Numbered from the stretch's first letter, positions 25,659-34,740 are shown. The stretch: 64,000 nucleotides of DNA from Megasphaera hominis (GCF_014269395.1 NZ_JACOGK010000003.1:1-64000), one strand, 5' to 3'. Translations and numbers: made by a program. The notes: generated by a model not told the origin, from the letters alone.

Positions 25659-27242
25659 ATGGGAAAACAGACAGCCTCTATGAAGGAACGTATTAAAAAT
25701 TACTATGGTGTAGATATCATTCGCGACGTGGTCAGGGAATGGGGCGAACAGTACTGGCTACAATTGGATCCGGATGAAAAGGAAAGCCAGCCGATTGTTT
25801 CCTTGGTTATTTTGTATCCTAACAAGGTACAGGTAACGCATAACCATTTTGGCTTTCACGAAATTTTAATCGGTATTTCCGGTACGTGCTATCATTGGTG
25901 CGGCGAACGGAAGATTGTCCTGACGAAAGGGAAGATCGGTCACGTCGACAACGATTGCACCCACCGGATCATCAACCCCGAAGCCACACCGGCTCACTTT
26001 ATCAGCGTCATTTATCCCGATGTCAATAAGACCCTCGTCGAAAGCGATTATCTCGATCAGATGAAGTTTTCCTCTATGGCCAAGAAATTTAATCTCGACA
26101 AGGTCATCGTAAATTTTGCCGACTTGGTGCACATGAAATGCTTCCTGCTGGATCAGGACGGCAGCCTTTACGGGAATCAGGAGGATTTACCGGCCTTATG
26201 CAAGCGCTGCCGCAAGAAAAAGCTGGGCAATTGTCTCCTCTTTGACTACGGGCAGCAAAAGCTGGCTGTCGAAGAGGGAACCTTCCAGTGCTGTTTCGGC
26301 GTCACCGTCAACCAGCTGCCCGTCACGGTCAATCATGCTACGCTGGGCTATTTGTTGTGCGGCTTTGGCCGTATCTCTGACTTGCCCGATGAAGCTGTTC
26401 TGCAACATATGGATAAAAACAGTGAAGCCGATTACGATGCCCTGCCTCTGATTTCGCCCAATCACCTCATTGCGATTGCCAAGAATCTTTCCTTGCTGAC
26501 CAATACCTTCGTCGATTTGATTACGACAAACCAAAAGGATGAAGAGCTCAATACGTACAAGCGGGATCTGACGCGGGAACGGGAAACACAGGTACAGCTG
26601 GAAGAACTGCTGAATCAGACACAGCTAAAATTTTTGGAATCCCAGATTAACGTACACTTTCTGTTCAACACGCTCAATACGATTGCCCAGCAGGCATATA
26701 TTGAAGGAGCGACCAACGTTGCGTCCCTGACCTATGCCTTATCCAATTTATTGCGTCTCAGCCTGGGAAAAGAAAAGGCAGAAATTACCATTCAGGAAGA
26801 ACTGAATTATATTCGTGACTACTTATATATTCAAAAAGTGCGCTTTCCGGATAAATTTAAGGCGACCTTTGACATCCAGCCGGAAATCTTGCCGGTCCAG
26901 ATTCCCTTGATGAGTATTCTGGTCCTTATTGAAAATGCCATCCTCCATGGCTTTCAGAATATTAATTATCTTGGTATACTGGAGATTAAAGGGTATGTAG
27001 AGACGGACCACATTATCATTCAGGTACGGGATAATGGCTGTGGTGTATCGGACGACGTCGTCGATATGGTTCACAATTTGCCCAAGACCGATGACATTAA
27101 GATTCATCTCAGTGGGATTGGCCTTAAAAATATTTATTTACGGCTCAAATTGTTCTTCGACGGCAATTTTAGCCTGCGCCTGGAAAAATTGCCTGATACG
27201 GGCACGCTGGCTACGTTGAAAATACCCTATACGCAGTCGTAA
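25659..27242 (+). CDS. Cytoplasmic sensor histidine kinase with cupin-like and PocR domains
   Basis: A 527-residue sensor with no membrane segment. Residues about 50-115 look like an AraC-type cupin (HNHFGFHEILIGISG, THRIINPEATPAHF). Residues 150-245 form a PocR-like ligand-binding domain with the cysteine cluster CKRCRKKKLGNC and GYLLCGFG. A coiled coil leads to a LytS/YesM-type kinase core with the phospho-acceptor His near 333 in QINVHFLFNTLN; the usual motif is QINPHFLFN, so Pro is Val here. The ATPase domain has ENAILHGF and DNGCG. It reads a small soluble molecule, unknown, and phosphorylates the adjacent regulator. Confidence 0.9.
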   Translation: MGKQTASMKERIKNYYGVDIIRDVVREWGEQYWLQLDPDEKESQPIVSLVILYPNKVQVTHNHFGFHEILIGISGTCYHWCGERKIVLTKGKIGHVDNDCTHRIINPEATPAHFISVIYPDVNKTLVESDYLDQMKFSSMAKKFNLDKVIVNFADLVHMKCFLLDQDGSLYGNQEDLPALCKRCRKKKLGNCLLFDYGQQKLAVEEGTFQCCFGVTVNQLPVTVNHATLGYLLCGFGRISDLPDEAVLQHMDKNSEADYDALPLISPNHLIAIAKNLSLLTNTFVDLITTNQKDEELNTYKRDLTRERETQVQLEELLNQTQLKFLESQINVHFLFNTLNTIAQQAYIEGATNVASLTYALSNLLRLSLGKEKAEITIQEELNYIRDYLYIQKVRFPDKFKATFDIQPEILPVQIPLMSILVLIENAILHGFQNINYLGILEIKGYVETDHIIIQVRDNGCGVSDDVVDMVHNLPKTDDIKIHLSGIGLKNIYLRLKLFFDGNFSLRLEKLPDTGTLATLKIPYTQS

Positions 27243-27261
27243 TGCGCAGGAGGTGAGACGC

Positions 27262-28839
27262 ATGTATAAGCTTGTCATTGCAGACGATGAGGTCATTGTC
27301 TTTCAGTTTGTAAAAATGGTTATTGAAAAGAACCGGCTGCCCTTAGAGATTTGTGGCACAGCAGAAAATGGCACAGAAGCCATACGGCTCATCGACCAAT
27401 ATAAGCCGGAATTCGTCATGCTGGATATCAATATGCCGGGCTACAACGGCTTGGAAGTAGCCGAACAGATGCGGGCCAAATATCCGGACATGTTCATTTA
27501 CATCGTAACGGCATATAAGGAATTTGATTATGTCTATAAGGCCATGCATGTAGCTGTGACGGATTATTTAGTAAAACCGATTAAACCGGATGATCTCGTA
27601 GAAGCCTTAAAGAAAGGTATCTCCTTGGCAGCCAAACGAAACCAGGACCGGGATCAGGCTGAAGCCGTAAAAAAACAGCTGGCAGCCCAATACCCTATTG
27701 TCATGAAAGAACGGATTACGGAATTATTGCGCATGAACGAAAGTGATGCAACGCTGCTGCCCTTACTGCGGCAATTCTCAGGGCGCCAACACTTTATGCC
27801 CATTGCCGTATGTGCCCTGGCAGGATGGCTGCCGCCAACCAAAGCGGGTGATCTGGAAAAGTTGCCCGTCCGGGAAGAGGATTTTTCCCTCTTCCATGAC
27901 TATGGGGTACTCCTCAGCAAAGAGGATACGCTGGTGCTCATTCTGGATCATTGGAATGCGTCTGTCCGCGCACAACTGCAACAGACTGTTGCCACCTGCG
28001 AACAACAGCGGGGCGGCGTATTTTCCACGGTCATCTATATGAAACAAGACAAGCCCTTGGCGGAAATATATAAAAAGGCCATAGAAACATGTCACATGAA
28101 TCTTTTTTGGCAAGTCCGGGGGACGATCATTTTAGGAACCAGTGCTAAAGAAGAAACGGAGTGGGAAGAAAAGATTGACTTTACCCACACGTACGATGTA
28201 TTCGAACAATTTCTCATCAATCACGAAACGGCTGCCGGAAAAGAGTATATGGCCCGTATTTTTGCAGAAATGCAGGCCCAGGAATATCCCCGCAGTCTGG
28301 TCAATGTGAGCCTCATCAAATTCGGCTGTGACCTGCTCGATCAATACGGGAAGGCTCTTTTCCCGGCAGAAAAGGTACGGCATATGGAAGAAGCGTATAT
28401 TGCCGCCATCAACGGAGCCTCTCACGCCGGGGCCGTACAACGCTATGTATATCAGCTCATCGATGACCTGACGCAGAATAGCGCAGCCAGTCAAAACAGT
28501 GCAGAAAAAATCGTCAAGTGGGCTCAAAATTATATGGAAGATAATTACTACCAGGATATTACATTAGAACAGGTGGCCAAGGTCTTTTACGTCAGCGAAG
28601 GCTATATGTGCCGTATCTTCAAAAAGTATACAGGAAAACGGTATATTGCGTATTTAACGGACATACGGATGAAAAAGGCCAAAGAATTACTCGTAAGCGG
28701 CAAGTTTACGATTGCTGAGGTGGCCCGGAAAACAGGCTTTAAGGATGCCAGCTATTTCAGTACGGTTTTTAAGAAATATTATGCCTACCCGCCCAGTAAA
28801 TTATTGGTACAATCTGGCGACGAGCGCTCAGGGAAATAG
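27262..28839 (+). CDS. Response regulator, REC plus AraC-type DNA-binding domain (YesN-like)
   Basis: A 525-residue partner of the preceding kinase. The receiver domain is at residues 1-120 with acidic pocket ADDE, phospho-acceptor D55 in VMLDINMPG, Thr in IVTAYKE and Lys in LVKPIKP. A long middle region of about 280 residues has no clear family. The C-terminus holds two AraC helix-turn-helix motifs (about 425-515: ITLEQVAKVFYVSEGYMCRI, FTIAEVARKTGFKDASYFS). The ATG at 27262 follows AGGAGGTGAG; GTG at 27253 overlaps it. Targets are unknown; the neighbouring acyl-CoA unit and the exported HAD gene are the nearest candidates. Confidence 0.93.
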   Translation: MYKLVIADDEVIVFQFVKMVIEKNRLPLEICGTAENGTEAIRLIDQYKPEFVMLDINMPGYNGLEVAEQMRAKYPDMFIYIVTAYKEFDYVYKAMHVAVTDYLVKPIKPDDLVEALKKGISLAAKRNQDRDQAEAVKKQLAAQYPIVMKERITELLRMNESDATLLPLLRQFSGRQHFMPIAVCALAGWLPPTKAGDLEKLPVREEDFSLFHDYGVLLSKEDTLVLILDHWNASVRAQLQQTVATCEQQRGGVFSTVIYMKQDKPLAEIYKKAIETCHMNLFWQVRGTIILGTSAKEETEWEEKIDFTHTYDVFEQFLINHETAAGKEYMARIFAEMQAQEYPRSLVNVSLIKFGCDLLDQYGKALFPAEKVRHMEEAYIAAINGASHAGAVQRYVYQLIDDLTQNSAASQNSAEKIVKWAQNYMEDNYYQDITLEQVAKVFYVSEGYMCRIFKKYTGKRYIAYLTDIRMKKAKELLVSGKFTIAEVARKTGFKDASYFSTVFKKYYAYPPSKLLVQSGDERSGK

Positions 28840-28936
28840 CTGTACTGTATTTTACGGGTATTTTACGCAATGTATATGCATATCTGACCTTTTTCGTATA
28901 TAGTTACTGTAAAAAAACGGAAAAGGAGATATGACT

Positions 28937-30412
28937 ATGAAACACAATGGATGGCGGCAGGAAAGCTGGAAACGTTGTGCAGGCGCTTTGTGCATTCTGT
29001 CTGCATTGACCTTTGCACCGGCCCTGCCGGCGCTTACAATGCCCGTGCAGGCAGCTATGGTACAGACTCAGACAGGTATGCAGGTACAGAGTATGGCCTG
29101 GGATCCGGCTGTCAAGACGGGCCTGAATGACCTGGTACGGCTCTATGGTTCGTCAGCACCGTCGTATCGTCAGGATGCACGGCCCTATGCTATTTTTGAT
29201 TTTGACAATACGACGTCTATTATGGACGTAGAAGAACAGCTGGAAATCTGGCAGCTCGATCATTTGGCCTTTGCCATTGCGCCGTCTCAGATGAGCACGA
29301 TCCTGAAAACAGGCATTCCTGCAGATAAGCTCGATGCTACCTATGGTGCCGACGATGGCTCCGGGCGGCAAGTGTCTATCCGCGATGCCATTTTCGATGC
29401 ATCCCGGGCGTATGCATCCCTCTATAAAGCCGGCCTGGTTACGCCTAACGGCAGGACTCTCACGGCAGCCGAACAAGCACGTCCGGATTATCAGGAATTC
29501 AAAGCAAAAATGCGCTGGCTCTACGACGCCATTGGCGAAACGATGGACGCGTCCGTTTCTTATCCCTGGGTCACGTACTGGTTTACTGGCATGACGCCGC
29601 AGCAGGTCTATAACCTGGCCCTCACGTGTGACGCATACTATGGCAACCCGGAAAAAGGCCAGACCTGGGATAAAGGACATTACATGAGCCCGGCTGACAG
29701 CCTGTCTTTGGCCGGCCCGGTACGTGTTTCCTTTAAACGCGGCATTACAGTTACACCGGAAATGAAAGAAGTATATCGTACGCTGGGCCAGAATGGCATT
29801 GACTGCTGGATCGATTCAGCATCGCCAGTCGACGTTGTCCGGGCTGCCGTTGATTATTTCCAGATTCCCGGCGTCAAAGGCATCGTGGCCATGACCAATA
29901 AAACCGATGCCCAGGGCCGCTATATCAACGCCTACGATTATGATCTCCACGCCCAGACACAAGGTGAAGGCAAAGCACAGACAATCGATAAGGTCATTGC
30001 CCCGCAATACGGTGGCCGTGGTCCGATTTTCGTGGCCATGGATTCCCAAGGGGACTTCAATTTCTGCACGGAATACAAAGATACGAAGGAAGTTCTCATC
30101 ATCAACCGTAAGCGGAGCGATGATGCGGGCTTGTGCGCAGCCATTGCCGTATGGCAAAAAGGCAAGGGCCTGACCCTGGCAGAAGTAAACCGCCAGGGTG
30201 ACGCTCTCTTCCTCCTGCAGGGCCGCGATGAAAATAGCGGTGTTTTCTGGAGCACCGATGAAACACGACTTTTAGGCAAGTCCCAGCCGGCGTACCTTTC
30301 CGATAAGGCTTTGGCCGCTGTAGACCAGTTAAATCAAGGAAAGAGTGTGGGCCAGGTACTGGCGGACAATACAAAACTAAAAACGTCCTATGCCGGTTAC
30401 AAGAGCCGCTAA
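28937..30412 (+). CDS. Exported HAD-superfamily phosphatase
   Basis: A 491-residue protein with a signal peptide (basic start, hydrophobic core at about 14-38, likely cut after VQA at 39). Motif I of the HAD superfamily is FDFDNTTSIMD near residues 87-97 with both catalytic Asp; DSASP is motif II and the late FVAMDSQGDFNF carries motif III/IV acidic residues. HAD phosphatases outside the cytoplasm usually strip phosphate from small metabolites or phosphoserine. At 491 residues it is long for the class. The ATG at 28937 is 8 nt after AAAAGGAG; ATG at 28931 is too close. Monocistronic. Confidence 0.85.
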   Translation: MKHNGWRQESWKRCAGALCILSALTFAPALPALTMPVQAAMVQTQTGMQVQSMAWDPAVKTGLNDLVRLYGSSAPSYRQDARPYAIFDFDNTTSIMDVEEQLEIWQLDHLAFAIAPSQMSTILKTGIPADKLDATYGADDGSGRQVSIRDAIFDASRAYASLYKAGLVTPNGRTLTAAEQARPDYQEFKAKMRWLYDAIGETMDASVSYPWVTYWFTGMTPQQVYNLALTCDAYYGNPEKGQTWDKGHYMSPADSLSLAGPVRVSFKRGITVTPEMKEVYRTLGQNGIDCWIDSASPVDVVRAAVDYFQIPGVKGIVAMTNKTDAQGRYINAYDYDLHAQTQGEGKAQTIDKVIAPQYGGRGPIFVAMDSQGDFNFCTEYKDTKEVLIINRKRSDDAGLCAAIAVWQKGKGLTLAEVNRQGDALFLLQGRDENSGVFWSTDETRLLGKSQPAYLSDKALAAVDQLNQGKSVGQVLADNTKLKTSYAGYKSR

Positions 30413-30433
30413 GCGCATAGCTATACGTAGAGA

Positions 30434-30473
30434 AAGACCGTTTCTGCCGTCCATGGCAGAAACGGTCTTTTTG
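30434..30473 (+). terminator. Terminator of the exported HAD gene
   Basis: AAAGACCGTTTCTGCC / GGCAGAAACGGTCTTT with a 6-nt loop and T-run. Confidence 0.85.
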
Positions 30474-30548
30474 CCGTGTCAGGAGAAAGTATTTGCGTTT
30501 TCTGACGGCAGAAATGAGAAAAATGCAGAATTTATATTTATTTGTAAC

Positions 30549-30557
30549 AATCCTTTG
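30549..30557 (+). promoter_or_regulatory. Extended -10 promoter of the VWA gene
   Basis: TG-T-TATAAT in an A/T-rich stretch about 50 nt before the start codon. No -35 of quality is present. Confidence 0.5.
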
Positions 30558-30606
30558 TTATAATAGTACTATACATTCTATTTCCATTAAAAAGGGAGTG
30601 ATACGC

Positions 30607-31482
30607 ATGCGTTACTATAAAAAAATCGGGGCGGCCCTTTGTTGCGCCCTCAGCCTGAGCCTGCCTGCATTAGCGGCTAATCCGTGGCAGGATGCCTTAA
30701 ACCAGATCCTGGAGCAGGTACCGGCCGTAGGTACAGCGTTAAAGAATACGTCCGGAGCCGGTGTAGTCCCTATTACGGGCAGTACCGGTACGGCACCTGC
30801 GCAGACAGGAGAGACGACGGGCACTGCGCCGGCGGAACCGGTTAAACCGGTAGCTCCTGTGGCAGCGAAGGAACTCGATGTCGTTTTGGTCCTCGATAAG
30901 AGCGGCTCTATGAAAGGTCTGGAAAAGAATACAATAGACGGCTACAACACGATGCTTGCAAAGGAACGGAAGCTCTCTGTGCCGACAGAAGTGACGACAG
31001 TTCTCTTTAGCAGTAATTATGAAATCCTTACGGATCGCCAGCCCATTGCGCAAGTGAGCGACATGAGTGAAGATACCTATACGGTTCGCGGCGCTACCGC
31101 TCTCTACGATGCCGTCGGCATGGCCATTGACAAAATGGATGCGGTCAAAGGCATTCACGATCCCGGTCATCAGGTGCTCTTCGTCATCATTACAGACGGG
31201 CTGGAAAATTACAGCCAAAAATATGATCAGGAACAAATCAAGAAGAAAATCGATGCAGCCCAGGAACAGGGCTGGGAATTCGTCTTTATTGGTGCCAATA
31301 TGGATGCGGAAAAGGTAGCTTCTGATCTGGGCATTAAAGAGGAAAATGCAGCAACCTATGAAAATAGTGAAAAAGGTGTACAGGCAAATTATAAGGCCGT
31401 TTCCCAAATGGTAGAAAGCCTGGCCAGGACGTCGAGTCTCGTTGGCTCCCAGTGGAAGAATTCTATCGTCAGGGGCAACTGA
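30607..31482 (+). CDS. Exported von Willebrand factor type A domain protein
   Basis: A 291-residue protein with a signal peptide (MRYYKKIGAALCCALSLSL... cut after ALAA near 23), a Pro/Thr/Ala-rich linker (about 50-88) and a VWA domain from about 92. The metal-ion-dependent adhesion site DxSxS is DKSGSMKG and the later Thr and Asp are in RGATALYD and FVIITDGLENYSQ. VWA domains bind protein partners through a divalent metal. Partner and role are unknown; a soluble periplasmic or surface role is likely. Start at 30607 follows AAAGGGAGTG. No membrane anchor is seen at the C-terminus. Confidence 0.88.
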   Translation: MRYYKKIGAALCCALSLSLPALAANPWQDALNQILEQVPAVGTALKNTSGAGVVPITGSTGTAPAQTGETTGTAPAEPVKPVAPVAAKELDVVLVLDKSGSMKGLEKNTIDGYNTMLAKERKLSVPTEVTTVLFSSNYEILTDRQPIAQVSDMSEDTYTVRGATALYDAVGMAIDKMDAVKGIHDPGHQVLFVIITDGLENYSQKYDQEQIKKKIDAAQEQGWEFVFIGANMDAEKVASDLGIKEENAATYENSEKGVQANYKAVSQMVESLARTSSLVGSQWKNSIVRGN

Positions 31483-31515
31483 GAAGGGCTTACGGCACAG
31501 ACGGGTGTTTCGTTG

Positions 31516-31544
31516 TTGACGCTCCTATACGGGCGTGCTATAAT
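31516..31544 (+). promoter_or_regulatory. Promoter of the 116-residue protein gene
   Basis: TTGACG, 17-nt spacer, TATAAT with extended TG at 31536-31537. One of the best promoters in the window. Confidence 0.8.
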
Positions 31545-31589
31545 CTAGATGTAACTTATTTATTTACAACTGAAAAGAGGATGATACGT

Positions 31590-31940
31590 ATGGAAAAAGG
31601 AACACATCGCGATCAAGTATTGAAAGAAGTACAGGCTTTAATTGCCTCTCCCAGTGTCTATTCCGGTTTGAAGGAATTGGCACAGGCCTGGCTCCAGGCG
31701 GAAGGCACGGCAGACGAAGCGGCAGCTACAGAAAAATTAGTAGCCGAACTGAAAGCGGATGTACAATCCATTGATACCGTACTGGCTTTCTTCGATTCTC
31801 CTGCAGGCACGAAGGTATTTGGTGCCGAACAGGCAGCTGCCCTGACGGCACAGGCTAAAAAGGTAAAGGCTGAAGGCGGCCAATACTGCTTCTGCCCGGC
31901 CTGCACAGCTGGCAAAGCAGTGCTGGATCTGTTGGCATAA
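31590..31940 (+). CDS. Conserved small protein with C-terminal CFCPAC motif
   Basis: A 116-residue, mostly helical, Ala-rich protein. The C-terminus has CFCPACTAGKAVLDLLA. Similar clostridial proteins are, to my memory, annotated as molecular chaperone Hsp90, but nothing here resembles Hsp90; the true HtpG is at 52428. The CxCxxC cluster could bind metal or form a disulfide. The start at 31590 is 9 nt after AAAAGAGG. A strong promoter and terminator make it a well-expressed single gene. Function not known. Confidence 0.8.
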   Translation: MEKGTHRDQVLKEVQALIASPSVYSGLKELAQAWLQAEGTADEAAATEKLVAELKADVQSIDTVLAFFDSPAGTKVFGAEQAAALTAQAKKVKAEGGQYCFCPACTAGKAVLDLLA

Positions 31941-31956
31941 TTCGTGTTCCAATTAT

Positions 31957-32003
31957 AAAACAAGTACGACTTATACTGCTTTAGCGTGTAAGCCGTACTT
32001 ATT
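31957..32003. terminator. Bidirectional terminator
   Basis: AAGTACG-CTTATAC...GT-TAAG-CGTACTT hairpin with A-rich left and T-rich right flanks, between the converging small-protein and AsmA genes. Confidence 0.7.
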
Positions 32004-32008
32004 TTTTA

Positions 32009-33505
32009 TCATTTTCCCTGCAGCGATTGGAGACTGTCCTGTATCTCTCCCAGGCTGTGGCGCATAGCCTGCATACTCTTTTTGAGATTTTTGACGTTTT
32101 CCCGGAATTGTTTGCGAGTTTCCGCCTGTTGCTGTACACGGGCCGGATCGTGCAGCACCAGGGAATCGCCGTTCCCCGGATCGACCATGCGGATGGTGCT
32201 GAGCTTGACATCGCCGTTGACAATATGCAGGGCATCTGTGCGTATATCGCCTAAGGAGGTACTGATGACGACGTCATAGAAGTCGAGCTTGCGGTTCTGG
32301 TTGTTGAAGCGGCCCGCTATTCTTGTAAAATGAATAGGGAAATAATAGCCTTTATCGGAGTAAAAGCTGCCATAGGCCATGACCTGATGGGGCTGCCCGT
32401 TAGAGCGCAGGGCCATGTCCAGATGAACGCGTGTACGGAACTTCATATCCTGTAAGGCAATACTGCTTTCGAGATCTGAGCCTTCTCCATAAATATCGTA
32501 GGCCCGTGTGGCCAGGTTATAATCACCATAGGCCTTTAGCGTGCCGCCATAGACGGAGGCCGTGACATCCGTAAAGGTGAAGAGGGAATTTTCATAGTGG
32601 ACGTTGCCCTTTACGTCTGTAAAAAATAGGGCCGGCAAGTCGAGCTGTGCCATTTTCAGGTGCCCGTCAGCAACGGGATAATCGAGAGGACCCTGGACAT
32701 GGAACGAAAGAGTCAGCTGATCGTGTACATCGTCACCCAGACCCAGAGACGAGGGATCGATGTTGACCATATCCATTTTCATATCCATGACAGGCATGGC
32801 CGGTTTCAGGTCGATAATACCACTAATGGCGATGCCGTCGCCAATGGCGTTTCCGGAAAAGCGGCCTGTGGAAAATTTCATGTCAATACGCCGGCCTGTA
32901 AAAATACCGATGTGGGCGTTGACGCTGTCCATAATATAGTGACGCCGCTTATGAAACGATTCAAAACGGCAGTTATTGAGGTCAATAGAGCAGTGCAGCT
33001 TTTGCCCATTCCAGTTGAAATTGCGGATCCTGTCGCGCCACGAGCGCCCTTCACGACGCGCCTTTTCCAGCTCCTGCTGCCGTTCAGCCGGGTCCTGTAA
33101 GACCAGATCCATGCGCATATTGTGGTCGAAATAGGCGGCAATCGTGGCGTCGTTCAGGGTCAGGTTGAGGAGACTCGTCGACGTAATATTCTTTGTAATG
33201 ACGTCCCAGGGCCGGACTGTAAAACTGCCGCTGGGGACCTCGAGAATGATATGACCGTCGGGATCCTTCCAGAGGAGATCGGTAAACTCGACTTGTCCTG
33301 TAAAATCAGCGGATAACGTAGCGACGGTAATGGTGCCACGCAGCATGTGCTGCTCGGCCATGGCATGATTAAAGAGCTGGGCGGCACCGTGCATGGCCGT
33401 AAAAAAGATGACGCCACACAGGCAAAGCGTACCTATGAGAGCCGTTAAAAAACGGCGTACAGCCGTGCTGTGTTGTTTGAGCTTGTTTTTTATGATGGCA
33501 AACAT
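32009..33505 (-). CDS. AsmA/TamB-like envelope protein
   Basis: A 498-residue protein with one N-terminal membrane anchor (about residues 18-42) and a large extracytoplasmic beta-rich region of the AsmA-like type. Repeating patterns such as GDGIAISGIIDLKPAMP, YENSLFTFTDVTASVYGG and GTLKAYGDYNL are seen, and a C-terminal coiled coil (about 445-498). AsmA/TamB/YhdP proteins form bridges that carry phospholipid to the outer membrane; this suits a diderm Negativicute. The role here is inferred from the fold. The ATG follows AGGGGAG 11 nt upstream. A promoter lies at 33550-33578. Confidence 0.8.
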   Translation of the reverse strand: MFAIIKNKLKQHSTAVRRFLTALIGTLCLCGVIFFTAMHGAAQLFNHAMAEQHMLRGTITVATLSADFTGQVEFTDLLWKDPDGHIILEVPSGSFTVRPWDVITKNITSTSLLNLTLNDATIAAYFDHNMRMDLVLQDPAERQQELEKARREGRSWRDRIRNFNWNGQKLHCSIDLNNCRFESFHKRRHYIMDSVNAHIGIFTGRRIDMKFSTGRFSGNAIGDGIAISGIIDLKPAMPVMDMKMDMVNIDPSSLGLGDDVHDQLTLSFHVQGPLDYPVADGHLKMAQLDLPALFFTDVKGNVHYENSLFTFTDVTASVYGGTLKAYGDYNLATRAYDIYGEGSDLESSIALQDMKFRTRVHLDMALRSNGQPHQVMAYGSFYSDKGYYFPIHFTRIAGRFNNQNRKLDFYDVVISTSLGDIRTDALHIVNGDVKLSTIRMVDPGNGDSLVLHDPARVQQQAETRKQFRENVKNLKKSMQAMRHSLGEIQDSLQSLQGK

Positions 33506-33549
33506 GTCGGCGTCATCTCCCCTGGGGCGTTAGCGGTAGTTCTTCTCTT

Positions 33550-33578
33550 ATTGTACTCGCGGGTACTGGAAATAGCAA
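33550..33578 (-). promoter_or_regulatory. Promoter of the AsmA-like gene
   Basis: Minus strand TTGCTA (33578-33573), 17-nt spacer, TACAAT (33555-33550). Confidence 0.6.
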
Positions 33579-33591
33579 ACGAGTACCAATT

Positions 33592-33628
33592 AAAAACTCC
33601 TCTCTGATTCAGTCTGTCAGAGAGGAGA
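33592..33628 (-). terminator. Terminator of the antitoxin-like gene
   Basis: CTCCTCTCTGA / TCAGAGAGGAG hairpin; on the minus strand it is followed by a T-run. Confidence 0.8.
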
Positions 33629-33633
33629 AGCCC

Positions 33634-33921
33634 TTATTCCGGCCAGTCGGCTAAGGGAATATGCATACTCTTTTTCATCATTTCCAGGTTTTCCCGGATT
33701 TCTTTTTCAATGTCCTGCCGCGTAGGCACAGACGGCGTTTCTTCCGGTATAACCGCTGTTTCCGGCAGCTGCACGGCAAAGGGCAGTCCTTTATGGCAAA
33801 TGATCTGGCGCAAGAACAGATTAAAGGCCGTATCGAGCGGCAGGCCCAATTGTTCTAAAATTGCTTCTGCCTGAACCAGAGCAGCCGGATCGAGACGGGA
33901 TAAAAGTTCTTCTTCTTTCAT
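33634..33921 (-). CDS. RelB/DinJ-family antitoxin, orphan
   Basis: A 95-residue protein of the RelB/DinJ antitoxin family. The ribbon-helix-helix-like N-terminus reads VQAEAILEQLGLPLDTAFNLFLRQIICHKGLPF, the family core, followed by an acidic toxin-binding tail. In usual loci a RelE/YafQ toxin follows at once. Here a terminator follows the stop codon, and the next genes on either side are an AsmA-like and an RsiV-like protein, so no toxin partner is present. The start at 33921 is ATG after GAGGTG; GTG at 33930 lies in that site. It may be a lone regulator or the relic of a toxin-antitoxin pair. Confidence 0.85.
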   Translation of the reverse strand: MKEEELLSRLDPAALVQAEAILEQLGLPLDTAFNLFLRQIICHKGLPFAVQLPETAVIPEETPSVPTRQDIEKEIRENLEMMKKSMHIPLADWPE

Positions 33922-34048
33922 GATAATCACCTCATTTTAAGCATAGCACAGAAGGTTTTATCTGACAATGCATCGGTTCCGGCTATCCCAGTTACAGTCT
34001 TTTTCGAAAACGTATAAAGAACATCGCGTTTGAAAGGAGTGAGCCGCC

Positions 34049-34717
34049 ATGGTTCGTCGGCAAGTTATAAACACGTTTTTTACTCTCTTTTTGTTCCTGG
34101 TCTGCCTAGCCGGGACGGTTGCCGCCAGTGCGTCGGAACCGTTGCAGCAGGCACCGGCTTATGTCGTACAAAAGGACGGGTTTACTGCTAAAATACCGCA
34201 GGTACTGGCAAGGGATACACGGTATGCAAAAGGTGCAGACCGTATCAACAGTGCCTTGCGTGTCCTGGCGGATGAGGCTTGTCAGGCCTATGAAAGCAAT
34301 CCCATTCGTGCCGGATTCAGCCGCACCATAACAGGAGAAATTACCTATTCCAGCCCCAAAATACTATCCTTGCTCATCTATGATAGTGTGTACTATAAAG
34401 ACGCAGCCCACCCGTTAACCGGTGTTGCCGGCTATACGTTTCGTTTGCCTGCAGGTAAACGCGTAGACTGGCAGCAGCTCGTGCGCGAAGAGGACAGACA
34501 GTTTATGACATTGCCGGCACTGAACCGTCAAATGCGCCTCCAAATAATGACCGGACGTTTTCAGACGTATGCTGATTTTCAAGGACTCACAGAACTGCCA
34601 GCTGTGTTTTACGTCGATGAGCAGGGAAAAATCGTCTTCCTTTTTCAGCAATATGCCGTCGGACCCTATGCAGCGGGATTTTGTCCCTTCCACACAGGGC
34701 GGCAAATCCGATATTAG
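34049..34717 (+). CDS. Exported RsiV-like (DUF3298) protein, copy 1
   Basis: A 222-residue protein with a signal peptide (cut near residue 27, TVAAS). The C-terminal half shows the DUF3298/RsiV pattern: YTFRLPAGKRVDWQQLVR, then LTELPAVFYVDEQGKIVF, then FQQYAVGPYAAG. A diverged relative is at 62452-63096. In Bacillus the family includes RsiV, a lysozyme-sensing anti-sigma factor, but this protein lacks a membrane anchor and a cytoplasmic anti-sigma part. A periplasmic binding role is possible; the ligand is unknown. Start follows GAAAGGAGTGAG. Confidence 0.8.
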   Translation: MVRRQVINTFFTLFLFLVCLAGTVAASASEPLQQAPAYVVQKDGFTAKIPQVLARDTRYAKGADRINSALRVLADEACQAYESNPIRAGFSRTITGEITYSSPKILSLLIYDSVYYKDAAHPLTGVAGYTFRLPAGKRVDWQQLVREEDRQFMTLPALNRQMRLQIMTGRFQTYADFQGLTELPAVFYVDEQGKIVFLFQQYAVGPYAAGFCPFHTGRQIRY

Positions 34718-34740
34718 GAAAATTTACGGAAAAGGATAGG

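Noticed and set aside
31590..31940. Hsp90-type chaperone call for the 116-residue protein
   Set aside because: It has no GHKL ATPase motif or any other Hsp90 feature; the name seems to be an annotation carry-over.
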